In this document: positions 16,092 to 25,957 of the stretch, piece after piece
How positions within the stretch are numbered: position 1 is the first letter of the stretch
Layout: every line of letters begins with the position of its first letter
Assembly: GCF_008727715.1 (NCBI RefSeq)
Contig: NZ_CP044218.1
Coordinates: forward strand, 2,356,001 to 2,420,000
Length of the DNA stretch: 64,000 nucleotides
Source: Mesorhizobium terrae
GTDB lineage: Bacteria; Pseudomonadota; Alphaproteobacteria; Rhizobiales; Rhizobiaceae
Direction of reading: 5' to 3'
Made by a program: the position numbers and the translations under genes
Notes under the pieces: generated by a model
Databases searched by the model: none
What the model saw: only the letters and a program-made list of their open reading frames with translations
What the model was told of the DNA's origin: nothing

Positions 16092-16826
16092 TCAGGCCGG
16101 CGGTACGCCGTCATCACCCAGCACAAACCTAGCCAGATGTTCGGCCCAGGCGCGATAGCCGGCGGCGGAAGCATGGAAGCCATCGCTGGCGAAACCGGCT
16201 TCCGGGTCGGTGATGGGCAGGCGAGGCGCAGGCACGGCGCCGCGTTCATGGCATAGCCGCATGCCCATGCGGTTCATTTCCAGGGCGCGGATTTCGAGAA
16301 TCTTGCCGAGCAGCGGCGGCATTGCCGGCGCCTGGGTGAATTCCAGCACCGGCGACCAGATCACGCGCGCCTCCGGCCATTTGGCGCGCAGGGCATAAAG
16401 CAAACCACCGAAGTCCTTCTTGAAGCGCGACACCGAGTGGAAATTCTTGGTGTCGTTGGTGCCGATGCAGAGCACGATATGCGTCCACGGCTCGGCCGAC
16501 AGATTGGGAAGGACATGATCGCGGATCTGACCGGAGGTTGCCGAATTGAAGCCGGCGGCGCGCCATCGTATCGCGCTGCCGGTTCGCTCCGAAATCAGTG
16601 ACGCAAGCTGGGCCGCCAATCCCTCCTCGGAATTCGCGATGCCGACCGAGGCCGCGGAGGAATCGCCCAGCACCAGCAGCGAGAGAGCGGGCTTCTTGCC
16701 GGCGATCTCGTGCATGACAGGACCCGAGGCCGGCAACATGCGTGTGGTGCGGCGGCGCACGCCGAGCCCTTGCCAGATATAAACGGGCAGGGCGAACCAG
16801 GTAAGCAATGCGGCGATGCGGGACAT
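16092..16826 (-). CDS. SGNH/GDSL-family hydrolase
   Basis: A 244-residue SGNH hydrolase with an N-terminal hydrophobic segment (MSRIAALLTWFALPVYIW) that is a signal peptide or anchor. Block I is LLVLGDSSAASVG with the catalytic Ser, block III is CIGTNDTKN with the oxyanion Asn, and block V is SDGFHAS with the Asp and His. The fold hydrolyses acyl esters of lipids, carbohydrates or peptidoglycan; substrate unknown. The ATG at 16826 fits the anchor. An upstream start at 16901 is possible, but a frame extending to 16976 would overlap the stop of the preceding DUF899 gene. Confidence 0.85.
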   Translation of the reverse strand: MSRIAALLTWFALPVYIWQGLGVRRRTTRMLPASGPVMHEIAGKKPALSLLVLGDSSAASVGIANSEEGLAAQLASLISERTGSAIRWRAAGFNSATSGQIRDHVLPNLSAEPWTHIVLCIGTNDTKNFHSVSRFKKDFGGLLYALRAKWPEARVIWSPVLEFTQAPAMPPLLGKILEIRALEMNRMGMRLCHERGAVPAPRLPITDPEAGFASDGFHASAAGYRAWAEHLARFVLGDDGVPPA

Positions 16827-16935
16827 GGCGAGCTCGATGCAACGACACATCAAGCCATAGCGCAGGACGCAGAGCAGATGAATAGGAAGCATTCGTTTCA
16901 TCTGTTGCCGCAACGTTAGCACGACGCGCAGCGCT

Positions 16936-17676
16936 CTAGTGGCAGCAGCCTTCCTCTGCCTCCGTCGCACCCTCATACTCGTCGTGCAGGCGCACCCAAT
17001 CGATCATGCCGTAATAGGGACCGTTCTCATTTCGACCCTTCGGCGTCATGTCGAGATAGTCGTAGGTCGTGATCAGTGGTTCGCCGCCCCGCGCCCGTGA
17101 CATGAAGGTCAAAAAGACGTTGCCGGCCTCGTCCTTGAAGAAGACGCTGGTGCCGGGCAGGTCGCGAATGGTGATGGCACGTTTCTCGAAATTGTAGACG
17201 GTCTCGCCGGCCGCGATCTGTCTGTCGGTGTAGGACACCTGCATGTCGAAGTTGAAGTCGCTGGCATAGGACGACACCATGTCGAACTTCCAGCCCATGC
17301 GTTTCTTAAACGGCGAAAGCTCGGCCAGCGGTGCGCGGGCCACCACTACCAGCGAAACATCATGATGGCGAAGATGCTGATTGGCGCCGTCGATGTGGTC
17401 GCACAGGAAGGAACAGCCTTCGCAATAATGGTTGCCGCCCGGCCCAAGCATGAAATGGTAGACGATGAGCTGGCTGTTGGCGCCGAAGAGATCAGCAAGA
17501 TGCCTTGGCCCTGCTTCGGTTTCGAACACATAGTCCTTGCGGATCCTGAGCCAGGGCAGTTCACGTCTTTCGGCGGCGATCTTGTCGCGCAGGCGCGTCA
17601 GTTCCTTCTCGCGCTTGAGGTGCTGCTGGTGCGCACGAAACCACTCTTCCTGCGGGACGATCTTGCGTTTGGACAT
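16936..17676 (-). CDS. DUF899 thioredoxin-like family protein
   Basis: A 246-residue DUF899 protein: EEWFRAHQQHLKREKELTRLRDKIAAERRELPW in the N-terminal helix, the core LADLFGANSQLIVYHFMLGP, then CEGCSFLCDHIDG with a CxxC-like pair, and the C-terminal block EPLITTYDYLDMTPKGRNE. The family has a thioredoxin fold and is widespread in rhizobia; its reaction is not established. It ends in EEGCCH. GAGGAGAA precedes the ATG at 17676. It ends upstream of the SGNH gene on the same strand. Upstream lies the fba terminator and the fba gene on the same strand. Confidence 0.88.
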   Translation of the reverse strand: MSKRKIVPQEEWFRAHQQHLKREKELTRLRDKIAAERRELPWLRIRKDYVFETEAGPRHLADLFGANSQLIVYHFMLGPGGNHYCEGCSFLCDHIDGANQHLRHHDVSLVVVARAPLAELSPFKKRMGWKFDMVSSYASDFNFDMQVSYTDRQIAAGETVYNFEKRAITIRDLPGTSVFFKDEAGNVFLTFMSRARGGEPLITTYDYLDMTPKGRNENGPYYGMIDWVRLHDEYEGATEAEEGCCH

Positions 17677-17783
17677 GGAATTCTCCTCTCTCCATTGTCC
17701 AAGGACGCGTGGCGTCCGCCCATTCCGACATCCGCGGGGCCAAAAATTTCGCAGTCGGGCTGGGTGCTCGCGCAAAAAAGCAA

Positions 17784-17806
17784 AACCCGGGCGCGAGGCC
17801 CGGGTT
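17784..17806 (-). terminator. Terminator of the fructose-bisphosphate aldolase gene
   Basis: AACCCGGGC/GCCCGGGTT, a 9-bp stem with a 5-base loop, followed on the minus strand by TTTTGCTTTTTTG, 25 bases after the aldolase stop. Confidence 0.9.
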
Positions 17807-17830
17807 CGCGTGTCGATATGAAAAGCTGGC

Positions 17831-18730
17831 TCAGGCGGCCGTTTTGACGCTGGACGCCTGGAAAATGCTGTCAATCGCTGATGCCAGCGCAGCGTTGAAC
17901 TGCGCGTCGGTCTGTTGCGCCGAAAGACCCTCGGTCAGCGCGCGCGAGAAGCTGGCGATCATGCCGTAATTCTGCTTCAGCTTCGCATTGGCCTCGTCGC
18001 GGGAATAGCCACCGGAGAGGGCGACCACGCGCATGACGCGGGGATCGTCGATCAGCGGCTTGTAGAGGTTCGCCTTCGTCGGCAGCGTCAGCTTCAGCAT
18101 GACCCTCTTGCCAGCCGGCACGGTGTCGAGATGCCTGCGGATTTCGCCAAGCAGAATGTCCTCGGCTTCCGCCTTGTCATGGATGGAGATCGTGACTTCC
18201 GGCTCGATGATCGGGACGAGATCATGCGCCAGGACCTGCCTGCCGACTTCGAACTGCTGGTCGACAACGGCGGCGATGCCCTTCGGGTTCGCCGCATCGA
18301 TCACCGACCGTTCCTTGGTGCCGAATATTCCCTTAGCGACCGCACGCTTCAGCAACGCGTCGAGGTTCGGCATCGGCTTCATCAGCTTGACGCCGTCCGT
18401 GGCCTCAGCCAGACCCTGGTCGATCTTCAGGAAAGGCACCACATGGCGCTTTTCCCACAGATACTGGGCGGTCGGTATGCCGTCGATGTCGCGGTCCATG
18501 GTCTGCTCGAACAGGATCGCACCCATGACCTTGTCGCCGGTGAAGGCAGGCGACTTGATGATCCGCGCGCGCATCTGATGAACGAGGTCGAACATTTCCG
18601 CATCGTTCGACCAGGCGCTTTCGTCGACGCCATAAAGCTTGAGCGCCTTCGGCGTGGAGCCGCCCGACTGATCGAGCGCAGCAATGAAGCCGTCCTTGTT
18701 TGCTACCTGCGCGGCCATTTCCTGGTTCAT
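17831..18730 (-). CDS. fba: Class I fructose-bisphosphate aldolase
   Basis: A 299-residue class I aldolase of the bacterial type. Family blocks are KDGFIAALDQSGGSTPKALKLYG at the N-terminus, then AILFEQTMDRDIDG, VVPFLKIDQGLAEATDGVKLMKPMPNLDALLKRA, and VGRQVLAHDLVPIIEPEVTISIHDK. The Schiff-base Lys lies in RVMLKLTLPTKANLY. It interconverts fructose 1,6-bisphosphate with triose phosphates in glycolysis and gluconeogenesis. GGAAGA precedes the ATG at 18730; the 15-codon upstream extension lacks support. It is followed by a good terminator and preceded by pgk 140 bases upstream, with symmetric sites between, so it may have its own promoter. Confidence 0.93.
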   Translation of the reverse strand: MNQEMAAQVANKDGFIAALDQSGGSTPKALKLYGVDESAWSNDAEMFDLVHQMRARIIKSPAFTGDKVMGAILFEQTMDRDIDGIPTAQYLWEKRHVVPFLKIDQGLAEATDGVKLMKPMPNLDALLKRAVAKGIFGTKERSVIDAANPKGIAAVVDQQFEVGRQVLAHDLVPIIEPEVTISIHDKAEAEDILLGEIRRHLDTVPAGKRVMLKLTLPTKANLYKPLIDDPRVMRVVALSGGYSRDEANAKLKQNYGMIASFSRALTEGLSAQQTDAQFNAALASAIDSIFQASSVKTAA

Positions 18731-18806
18731 TTCATCTTCCTTCAGAAAGTGATGCCGGGCGCATAGCAGAAGCATGCGCCAGCTGAAAAGGCCGATCCAG
18801 AGTACT

Positions 18807-18836
18807 AACCGATTGAAAGATTTTCAAACGATTTGA
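18807..18836. promoter_or_regulatory. Two CG-centred half-symmetric sites upstream of fba
   Basis: AACCGATTGAAA (18807) and TCAAACGATTTGA (18824-18836) share an AATCGnTT-like core on the minus strand, with their CG centres 19 bases apart. They resemble LacI-family operators and lie about 80-105 bases upstream of the fba start. Confidence 0.4.
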
Positions 18837-18839
18837 GGT

Positions 18840-18864
18840 CGCCGGCAGTGCTTGACAGCCGGCG
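18840..18864 (-). terminator. Weak hairpin after pgk
   Basis: CGCCGGC pairs with GCCGGCG around an 11-base loop just past the pgk stop. No T-run follows on the minus strand, so termination is weak and read-through into fba is possible. Confidence 0.4.
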
Positions 18865-18870
18865 TTTCGC

Positions 18871-20067
18871 CTACTTCTTCAATACTTCGACGCCGGGCAG
18901 TGGCTTGCCTTCCATCCATTCGAGGAACGCGCCGCCGGCGGTCGAGACATAGGTGAAATCGTCGGCAACGCCGGCGTGGTTGAGTGCCGCGACCGTATCG
19001 CCGCCACCAGCTACCGAAACCAATTTGCCGGCCTTGGTGCGGGCGGCTGCATGTTTGGCGGCGGAAACAGTCGCCTTGTCGAAGGGTTCGATCTCGAAAG
19101 CGCCGAGCGGACCGTTCCACACCAGCGTGGCGGCACGGTCGATCCACTGGTTGATCGTCTCGATGGTCTTGGCGCCGACGTCGAGGATCATGGCGTCGCC
19201 AGGTACCTTGTCGATGGCAACGGTCTCGTTGGCGGCTCCCGCCTTGAATTCGCGCGCCACTACGCCGTCCACCGGCAGGATGATGGCGCAACCGGCAGTG
19301 GCCGCCTCGATCATGATCTGCTTGGCGGTGGTGGCGAGATCGTGCTCGCACAACGACTTGCCGACATCGGTGCCGCGCGCGGCGAGGAAGGTGTTGGCCA
19401 TGCCGCCGCCGATCACCAGCGCGTCGACCTTTTTGACGAGGTTCATCAGGAGATCGATCTTGCTGGAGACCTTGGCGCCACCGACAATGGCGATGACCGG
19501 CTTGACCGGCGCGCCGAGGCCTTTCTCGAGCGCCTCCAGTTCCGCCTGCATGGTGCGGCCGGCATAGGCCGGCAGCACGCGCGCCAGGCCTTCGGTGGAG
19601 CAATGCGCGCGGTGTGCGGCCGAGAACGCGTCGTTGATATAGACGTCGCCGAGCGCCGCGAACTGTTCGGTCAGCGCGGGATCGTTCTTTTCCTCGCCCT
19701 TGTAGAAGCGGGTGTTTTCCAGAAGCAGCACATCGCCGTTCCTCATGCCGGCGACAGCCAGCTCGGCCTTTTCACCCGCACAGTCGGCAGCGAAGGCGAC
19801 GGGCCGGCCGAGAACCTCGGCGGTGGCGGCAGCGATCGGGCGCAGCGACAGGTCGGGTGCGGGGCCGTCCTTCGGGCGACCGAAATGGGCGAGCAGGATA
19901 ACTTTGGCGCCCTTGTCCGAAAGCTCCGAGATCGTGGGCACGACGCGTTCGATGCGGGTAAGGTCGGTGACCTTGCCGTTGGCAACAGGCACGTTGAGAT
20001 CGACGCGCACCAACACGCGCTTGCCGCCCACATCGCTGATATCGTCCAGGGTCTTGAAGCCAGCCAT
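18871..20067 (-). CDS. pgk: Phosphoglycerate kinase
   Basis: A 398-residue phosphoglycerate kinase. N-terminal [20 protein letters not shown] and [14 protein letters not shown] bind 3-phosphoglycerate, [16 protein letters not shown] is the classic core, and the C-terminal domain has [34 protein letters not shown] and the nucleotide-binding [16 protein letters not shown]. The enzyme makes ATP and 3-phosphoglycerate in glycolysis and works in reverse in the Calvin cycle and gluconeogenesis. AAAGGAAC precedes the ATG; a palindrome CTTTTCGAAAAG partly overlaps this site. It is in a minus-strand block with the antiporter upstream and fba downstream. Confidence 0.96.
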   Translation of the reverse strand: MAGFKTLDDISDVGGKRVLVRVDLNVPVANGKVTDLTRIERVVPTISELSDKGAKVILLAHFGRPKDGPAPDLSLRPIAAATAEVLGRPVAFAADCAGEKAELAVAGMRNGDVLLLENTRFYKGEEKNDPALTEQFAALGDVYINDAFSAAHRAHCSTEGLARVLPAYAGRTMQAELEALEKGLGAPVKPVIAIVGGAKVSSKIDLLMNLVKKVDALVIGGGMANTFLAARGTDVGKSLCEHDLATTAKQIMIEAATAGCAIILPVDGVVAREFKAGAANETVAIDKVPGDAMILDVGAKTIETINQWIDRAATLVWNGPLGAFEIEPFDKATVSAAKHAAARTKAGKLVSVAGGGDTVAALNHAGVADDFTYVSTAGGAFLEWMEGKPLPGVEVLKK

Positions 20068-20167
20068 GCCTGTTCCTTTTCGAAAAGATGCCGGACCTTA
20101 CCCGCCAAAAACGGGGATGCAAGGCTTGAGAAGCATGGGGCGATAAATATCTCGCCACAAGGTGACA

Positions 20168-22066
20168 TCACGCTGGCAGCGGGGCGTCATCATCCTTGCG
20201 TTCATTCGCGTCGGGACGGTTCTGCGTCGTATCGTCCTCCGACGCCTTCGGCTTTTCGGGCGGCTTGCGGCGATTGCGAATGAGGCTGGCGATACGGTCA
20301 AAAAGTTCGCCGGCGCTGAGGAAGGCAGGCACCCGCGCGACCGGCGCCGTCGGCTCAAAGGACAGCCCGAGGCCGGTGATGCGGCCCTTGTCGTCGACAT
20401 CGCGCACGATCAGTTCGATCGGCCCGATCGAGACACGATCGGCATATTCGGCATGGCCATCCAGCCGCTCTACCACCAGCGCGCCGATGGTCAGCTTGCG
20501 CTCCTCTTCAGTCAGCCCAGGCGCGTAGGCCGCTTCCAGTTCTTCGGCGGGGCGGTTCGGGTCGACGGCGAAGGCACCGAAGAAATCGGCATCCTCGGGG
20601 TCGACCACGGCGCGGCTGGCGAACAGCTTGTCGAGCAAGCGCGGATAGCGATCGGGCACGAAGATATAGACGTTGTCGCCGGCCTGCAGGCGGCCCATGT
20701 CCTGGAAGCGCATGGAGCGGCCATCGCGAACGACCAGCGATGGCCTTGCCCACCGCGGGATACGTTCGCCGCGCGCGACCGGGCTGCCCGGTACGACGCG
20801 GTAGGCGAGCAATTCATGGTGGGCCGAGCCCGGCAGTTCGAGCTCGACCTTATCAAGCGGGCCGATGCGTGCGGGCACTATGAGGCCAAGCCTTCGGGCC
20901 AAGGGTCCGACCGTCCAGCCCTGCACCACCAGCGAAACCAGAACGATGATGAAGGCAACGTTGAAGATCATGCGGCCATGTTCCAACCCGCCGAGCAGTG
21001 GGGTGATGGCGAGCAGGATGGAGACCGCGCCGCGCAGGCCGACCCAGGAAACGAAAGCGACTTCCGGGCGCGGCAGCCGGAACGGAATAAGGCAGAGCCA
21101 AACCGCCAGCGGGCGGGCGATGAAGATCAGGAACAGGCCAAGCAGAATGGCCGGCAACAGGATCGCCGGAAACTGAGACGGCGTCGCGAACAGGCCAAGC
21201 ACCAGGAACATGATGATCTGCGCCAGCCAAGACATGCCGTCCTGGAAGCGTTTCAGGATGGTGACGGCGCGGATGTCGGAATTACCGGCAACGAGCCCGG
21301 CCAGATAGACCGCGAGGAAGCCCGAACCGCCGATGGCGCCGGCGGCGGCAAAGACCATCAGCGACAGGGTGAGCACGAAGATCGGCAGGAGGCCGTGGTC
21401 GAGGTTCAGCCTGTCGACCAACCGCACGATCGCCATGCCGCCAACAATGCCGACCGCCGCTCCCAGCCCCATGTTGAGCAGGAAGCCAAGCAACAGGTCG
21501 GCGAGCAGCACCGGAGCCTCCGGATTTGCTCCCGCGGCGATCACCTCGACCAGGGTGATGGTTAGGAAGATGGCGATCGGGTCATTGGTGCCGGATTCCA
21601 CTTCGAGCGTGGAGCGCACACGTTCGCGCAGGTTGATCTCGCCGGCGCGCAACAGAAAGAACACGGCGGCGGCGTCAGTGGAGGCGACGGAAGCGCCAAG
21701 CAGGAAGGATTCCAGCCAGTTGAGATCAAGCAGATAGAAGGCGGCTGCGCCGAACAAGCCAGTGGTGAGCACGACGCCGACCGTGGCCAGCGAGAGCGCA
21801 GGGCCAGCTGCCTGACGCAACACCTTGAGCGGCGTGCCGAAGCCGGAATCGAACAGGATCACAGCAAGTGCGAGCGAGCCGATGAAATAGGCGACGCTGG
21901 CATTGTCGAAGGCGATGCCCAGTCCGTCGACGCCGGTAGCAAGGCCGATGCCCAGAAACAGCAGCAGCAGCGGGGCACCGAAGCGGAATGCGATCAGGCT
22001 CGAAAACGCGGCGGCCACCACCAGTCCGGTGCCGATCAGCGTCGCGAGATAGATCGCGTGCTCCAT
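20168..22066 (-). CDS. Potassium/proton antiporter (NhaP2/CvrA type)
   Basis: A 632-residue CPA1 antiporter with about 12 membrane segments (residues 5-395), containing the conserved FDSGFGTPLKVLR, DAAAVFFLLRAG, VESGTNDPIAIFLT and WVGLRGAVSILLAITPL blocks. The C-terminal cytoplasmic part has a TrkA-C-like domain (YRVVPGSPVARGERIP, YIFVPDRY), a CorC-HlyC-like part (KLTIGALVVERLDGHAEYADRV) and an acidic tail. It exchanges K+ or Na+ for H+ across the inner membrane. GAGGGG lies upstream of the ATG at 22066. It lies between gap and pgk on the same strand, with gaps of 184 and 100 bases, so it is probably separately promoted and unrelated in function. Confidence 0.9.
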   Translation of the reverse strand: MEHAIYLATLIGTGLVVAAAFSSLIAFRFGAPLLLLFLGIGLATGVDGLGIAFDNASVAYFIGSLALAVILFDSGFGTPLKVLRQAAGPALSLATVGVVLTTGLFGAAAFYLLDLNWLESFLLGASVASTDAAAVFFLLRAGEINLRERVRSTLEVESGTNDPIAIFLTITLVEVIAAGANPEAPVLLADLLLGFLLNMGLGAAVGIVGGMAIVRLVDRLNLDHGLLPIFVLTLSLMVFAAAGAIGGSGFLAVYLAGLVAGNSDIRAVTILKRFQDGMSWLAQIIMFLVLGLFATPSQFPAILLPAILLGLFLIFIARPLAVWLCLIPFRLPRPEVAFVSWVGLRGAVSILLAITPLLGGLEHGRMIFNVAFIIVLVSLVVQGWTVGPLARRLGLIVPARIGPLDKVELELPGSAHHELLAYRVVPGSPVARGERIPRWARPSLVVRDGRSMRFQDMGRLQAGDNVYIFVPDRYPRLLDKLFASRAVVDPEDADFFGAFAVDPNRPAEELEAAYAPGLTEEERKLTIGALVVERLDGHAEYADRVSIGPIELIVRDVDDKGRITGLGLSFEPTAPVARVPAFLSAGELFDRIASLIRNRRKPPEKPKASEDDTTQNRPDANERKDDDAPLPA

Positions 22067-22195
22067 CCAGTTTTTCCCCTCGCGCTTCGCTCTTCTCCGC
22101 TTTACGGGAGAGTGGGGCGAAGACATGGCCGGTGCAAGGCGCGGCCGTGATTTTTTGAGCTAGCACACTGACTTCAGTGATTTTTCTCCGCCAAC

Positions 22196-22223
22196 GAAAA
22201 ACGCCCGGCGGAACCGAGCGTTT
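22196..22223 (-). terminator. Terminator of gap
   Basis: On the minus strand AAACGCTCGG and CCGGGCGTTT (one T-G pair) form a 10-bp stem, followed by TTTTTCG, 27 bases after the gap stop. Confidence 0.85.
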
Positions 22224-22250
22224 CACGAAGGTCGAAAAGGGGCGGAGCGA

Positions 22251-23261
22251 TCAGGCGATCATCTTGCTCAAGGCGACGGCCGTGTCGGCCATGCGGTTGG
22301 AGAAGCCCCATTCATTGTCGTACCAGGACATGACGCGCACGAGATTGCCCTCGATGACCTTGGTCTGGTCGAGCGCGAAGGTCGACGAAGCCGGGTTGTG
22401 GTTCAAGTCGACCGAGACCAGCGGCTCATTCGTATAGGCGAGGATGCCTTTGAGCGGGCCATCGGCGGCGGCAACGAGAACAGCGTTGACCTCGTCGACC
22501 GTGACGGTCTTCTTGGCGACGAACTTGAAGTCGATGACCGAGACGTTCGGGGTCGGGACGCGGATCGAGACGCCGTCCAGCTTGCCCTTGAGTTCCGGCA
22601 GGACCAGGCCGACGGCCTTGGCGGCACCGGTCGAGGTCGGGATCATCGACATCGCTGCGGCGCGAGCGCGATAGAGGTCCTTGTGCATGGTGTCCAGCGT
22701 CGGCTGGTCCCCGGTATAGGCATGGATCGTGGTCATGAAACCCTTTTCGATGCCGAAGGCATTGTTGAGGACCATGGCCACCGGCGCCAAGCAGTTCGTG
22801 GTGCAGGAGGCGTTGGAGATGACGATGTGATCCTTGGTGATCTTGTCGTGGTTGACGCCGTAGACCACGGTCAGATCGGCGCCGTCGGCCGGGGCCGAGA
22901 CGACGACGCGTTTGGCGCCGGCGGTCAGGTGCGCGGAGGCCTTCTCCTTCGAGGTGAAGATGCCGGTGCATTCGAGCGCGATGTCGACGTTGAGTTCCTT
23001 CCACGGCAGCTGGGTCGGATCTTTGATCGCGGTGACCTTGATCTTCTTGCCGCCGATGGAAATGCTGTCTCCGTCCACCTTAACTTCGTGGGGGAAACGG
23101 CCGTGCACGCTGTCATAGCGCAAAAGGTGGGCATTGGTCTCGACAGGGCCGAGGTCGTTGACGGCGACGACTTCGATGTCCTTGCGGCCGGACTCGTAGA
23201 TCGCGCGCAAAATGTTGCGGCCGATGCGGCCAAACCCATTGATGGCAACTCTGACGGTCAT
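22251..23261 (-). CDS. gap: Glyceraldehyde-3-phosphate dehydrogenase (type I)
   Basis: A 336-residue GAPDH. The N-terminal Rossmann motif is [16 protein letters not shown], the catalytic Cys153 is in [12 protein letters not shown], and His180 is in [10 protein letters not shown]. The C-terminal segment includes [13 protein letters not shown] and [14 protein letters not shown]. It oxidises glyceraldehyde 3-phosphate with NAD to 1,3-bisphosphoglycerate in the cytoplasm. A strong terminator follows. It lies 156 bases downstream of the transketolase, whose own hairpin intervenes, so it probably has its own promoter; an AATCGTTT site lies in that gap. Confidence 0.96.
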   Translation of the reverse strand: MTVRVAINGFGRIGRNILRAIYESGRKDIEVVAVNDLGPVETNAHLLRYDSVHGRFPHEVKVDGDSISIGGKKIKVTAIKDPTQLPWKELNVDIALECTGIFTSKEKASAHLTAGAKRVVVSAPADGADLTVVYGVNHDKITKDHIVISNASCTTNCLAPVAMVLNNAFGIEKGFMTTIHAYTGDQPTLDTMHKDLYRARAAAMSMIPTSTGAAKAVGLVLPELKGKLDGVSIRVPTPNVSVIDFKFVAKKTVTVDEVNAVLVAAADGPLKGILAYTNEPLVSVDLNHNPASSTFALDQTKVIEGNLVRVMSWYDNEWGFSNRMADTAVALSKMIA

Positions 23262-23389
23262 GTCTTTCTCCCGGGGAGCGTGAAAGGCGGATGCAAAATG
23301 TCCGCCGCCTGAATAACGGCGAGCGGCAAAAGAATCCAGCCGCTCGCCCTGAGAGCTAATCGTTTCATTCGTCTGGTGCGACGAAAGGG

Positions 23390-23411
23390 CCCGGCGGATG
23401 CAACCGCCGGG
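23390..23411 (-). terminator. Hairpin after tkt
   Basis: CCCGGCGG pairs perfectly with CCGCCGGG around ATGCAA, seven bases after the tkt stop, then CCCTTTC on the minus strand. The T-run is short, so it may be a partial terminator. Confidence 0.65.
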
Positions 23412-23417
23412 AAGGCA

Positions 23418-25412
23418 TTACTTGGCGTGAAGCCGCGCTTCCACGGCCTTGGCGGTATCCTCGGCGGTGATGCCGAAATGCTTGTAGAGCTGCTCGATCG
23501 TGCCGGAGGCGCCGAAACCGTGCATGCCGATAAAGATGCCATCGGTGCCGATGATGGGATCCCAGCCCTGGCGAATGCCGGCCTCGATGGCGACCTTGAT
23601 CTTGGCCTTGCCGATGATCTTTTCGCGATAGGCATCGCTCTGCTGGAAGAACAGCTCGAAGCAGGGCACGGAGACGACACGGGTCGGGTGGCCGTGGCCC
23701 TGCAAGAGGGTGCGGGCACCGAGCGCGATCTCGATCTCCGAGCCGGTGGCGAAGATGGTGACGGCTGCTTCGCCACCTTCGGCGGCGGCAAGCTCATAAG
23801 CACCAAGACGGCAGAGGTTCTCCGCGACGTAGTCGGTCCGCACCGCCGGCAGGTTCTGGCGGGTCAGCGCCAGCGTCGACGGCGTCTTTTCCGATTCCAG
23901 CGCGATCTGCCAGCATTCGGCTGCCTCCGTGGCGTCGGCCGGGCGGAAGACGTTGTGGTTCGGAATGGCACGCAGCGCCGCCAGATGTTCGACCGGCTGG
24001 TGGGTCGGGCCGTCCTCGCCGAGGCCGATCGAGTCATGCGTCATGACGAAGATCGAGCGGATGCCCATCAGCGAAGCGAGGCGCATGGACGGACGCGCAT
24101 AGTCGGTGAAGCACATGAACGTGCCACCGTAGGGGATGATACCGCCATGCAGCGTCAAGCCATTCATCGCGGCGGCCATGCCGTGCTCGCGGATGCCGTA
24201 GTGGACGTAGCGCTCGCCGTAGTCGTCGCGGGTGATCGCCTTGGTCTGGCTGGTCTTAGTGTTGTTGGAGCCGGTCAGGTCGGCCGAGCCGCCGATGGTT
24301 TCGGGAACCGCGCCGTTGATGACTTCCAGCGCCATTTCCGACGATTTGCGGGTGGCGACCTTCGGCTTGTCGACGGCGAGCTTCTTCTTGTAGTCGGCGA
24401 TGACGGCGTCGAAATCTGCCGGCAGCTTGCCGGCGATGCGCCGTTCGAATTCGGCGCGCAGCTTGCCGTCTGTCTTGGCGAGGCGGCCTTCCCAGTCGGT
24501 GCGCTGCTTGGCGCCCGCTTCACCGGCGGCACGCCATGCACCCAGGAGGTCGGCAGGAATCTCGAAAGGCGGCGAATCCCAGTTGAAGAACTTGCGCGCG
24601 CCGGCGATCTCTTCAGCGCCGAGCGGCGAACCGTGCACCTTGTTGGTGCCGGCCTTGGTTGGCGCGCCGAAGCCAATGGTGGTCTTGGCCGCGATCAGCG
24701 TCGGCTTGTCGGAATGGCGCGCCGCCTCGATGGCATAGGCGATCGCTTCGGGGTCATGACCGTCGACATGCATGGCATTCCAGCCGGAAGCCTGGAAGCG
24801 GGCGACCTGGTCGGTGGAGTCTGACAGCGAGACCGGGCCGTCGATGGAGATGTTGTTGTTGTCCCAGAACACGATCAGCTTGTTGAGCCGGAGGTGGCCG
24901 GCCAACGCGATCGCTTCCTGCGAAACGCCCTCCATCAGGCAGCCGTCGCCGGCCAGCACATAGGTGTAGTGGTTGACGAGGTCGTTGCCGAAAGCGGCAT
25001 TCATGATGCGCTCGCCGAGCGCGAAGCCGACCGAATTCGAGATGCCCTGGCCGAGCGGACCGGTGGTGGTCTCGATGCCGGTGGCATGGCCGTATTCAGG
25101 ATGGCCGGCGGTCTTCGAGCCGAGCTGGCGGAAATTCTTGATCTGCTCAATGGTCATGTCCTCGTAGCCCGTCAGATAGAGCAGCGAGTAGAGCAGCATC
25201 GAGCCGTGGCCGGCGGAGAGGATGAAACGGTCGCGGTCGGGCCAGTGGGGGTTCTTGGCGTCGAATTTCAGAAAGCGCGTGAACAGGACAGTCGCGATGT
25301 CGGCGGCGCCCATCGGCAGCCCAGGATGGCCGGAATTGGCCTTCTCGACGGCATCCATGGACAGAAAACGGATCGCATTGGCCATCCGATCGTGTTGTTC
25401 GCGCGAAACCAT
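23418..25412 (-). CDS. tkt: Transketolase
   Basis: A 664-residue transketolase. The N-terminal [31 protein letters not shown] is characteristic, thiamine diphosphate binding is seen in [22 protein letters not shown] with NNNISIDG, the central domain carries [22 protein letters not shown], and [20 protein letters not shown] is the pyrimidine/phosphate site. It transfers two-carbon units between sugar phosphates in the pentose phosphate and Calvin pathways. GGAGGAACC lies before the ATG at 25412. It is the first minus-strand gene of the tkt/gap/(antiporter)/pgk/fba region. A CG-centred palindrome sits in its promoter. Confidence 0.96.
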   Translation of the reverse strand: MVSREQHDRMANAIRFLSMDAVEKANSGHPGLPMGAADIATVLFTRFLKFDAKNPHWPDRDRFILSAGHGSMLLYSLLYLTGYEDMTIEQIKNFRQLGSKTAGHPEYGHATGIETTTGPLGQGISNSVGFALGERIMNAAFGNDLVNHYTYVLAGDGCLMEGVSQEAIALAGHLRLNKLIVFWDNNNISIDGPVSLSDSTDQVARFQASGWNAMHVDGHDPEAIAYAIEAARHSDKPTLIAAKTTIGFGAPTKAGTNKVHGSPLGAEEIAGARKFFNWDSPPFEIPADLLGAWRAAGEAGAKQRTDWEGRLAKTDGKLRAEFERRIAGKLPADFDAVIADYKKKLAVDKPKVATRKSSEMALEVINGAVPETIGGSADLTGSNNTKTSQTKAITRDDYGERYVHYGIREHGMAAAMNGLTLHGGIIPYGGTFMCFTDYARPSMRLASLMGIRSIFVMTHDSIGLGEDGPTHQPVEHLAALRAIPNHNVFRPADATEAAECWQIALESEKTPSTLALTRQNLPAVRTDYVAENLCRLGAYELAAAEGGEAAVTIFATGSEIEIALGARTLLQGHGHPTRVVSVPCFELFFQQSDAYREKIIGKAKIKVAIEAGIRQGWDPIIGTDGIFIGMHGFGASGTIEQLYKHFGITAEDTAKAVEARLHAK

Positions 25413-25484
25413 GGTTCCTCCAGCCGTTCGGTTCGGAAAAGACGCCGCGACACATAGCAGGCCAGTCGCGTGAGTCAATCAAAC

Positions 25485-25498
25485 CTAAATCGATTTAG
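25485..25498. promoter_or_regulatory. CG-centred palindrome upstream of tkt
   Basis: CTAAATCGATTTAG is a perfect 14-base palindrome 72 bases upstream of the tkt start, in the divergent tkt/DUF4164 region of 257 bases. Its CG centre is typical of LacI-family operators. Confidence 0.5.
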
Positions 25499-25669
25499 TT
25501 GGCTTCTCATCAAGGAAAATGCCGACGGCGGCTCGATCAAATTAGCGTTAGCGGGGGACAGCGGTGACGGCTTTGTTGACGTGTCCTTCACACGCCGCCT
25601 AATGTTTCACGAATAACGCGTTCTGAACGCGAGCGATTCGGTGATGGGCACGGGCTGAGGACGAAGGCC

Positions 25670-25942
25670 ATGACCGGGGAAACGACCCTTAAGGAAGTCA
25701 TTGCGAGGCTGGGCAAGGCCATGGAAGGCCTAGAAAATGCCGTCGCGAACAAACTTGAAAACGAGCGCGACTATTCCGAAGCCGAAGCCGAGGTGCAGCG
25801 CATGAACGCCGACCGATCCAGGTTGGCGCAGGAACTCGACAATTCCGAAGCGCGGGCCGAACGGCTGGAGGACGCAAACAAGGAAGTGTCGCGTCGGCTG
25901 GTGGCCGCGATGGAAACCATCCGCGCGGTACTGGACAGATAG
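25670..25942 (+). CDS. DUF4164 family coiled-coil protein
   Basis: A 90-residue protein that is almost wholly a predicted coiled coil (LKEVIARLGKAMEGLENAVANKL through AEAEVQRMNADRSRLAQELDNSEARAERLEDANKEVSRRL). It matches the small DUF4164 family found next to zapA in rhizobia. It ends 15 bases before the zapA start, so the pair is co-transcribed, and a role in cell division with ZapA is inferred from that conserved pairing. GAGGACGAAGG lies just upstream of the ATG. Confidence 0.87.
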   Translation: MTGETTLKEVIARLGKAMEGLENAVANKLENERDYSEAEAEVQRMNADRSRLAQELDNSEARAERLEDANKEVSRRLVAAMETIRAVLDR

Positions 25943-25957
25943 CACAGGAGATCCGGC

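Noticed and set aside
20162..21565. A 467-codon plus-strand frame opposite the antiporter
   Set aside because: Gln/Arg/Asp-rich antisense product of membrane helices, a common artefact in GC-rich DNA.
23376..24824. A 482-codon plus-strand frame opposite transketolase
   Set aside because: Complement of a well-conserved gene; no domain recognised.
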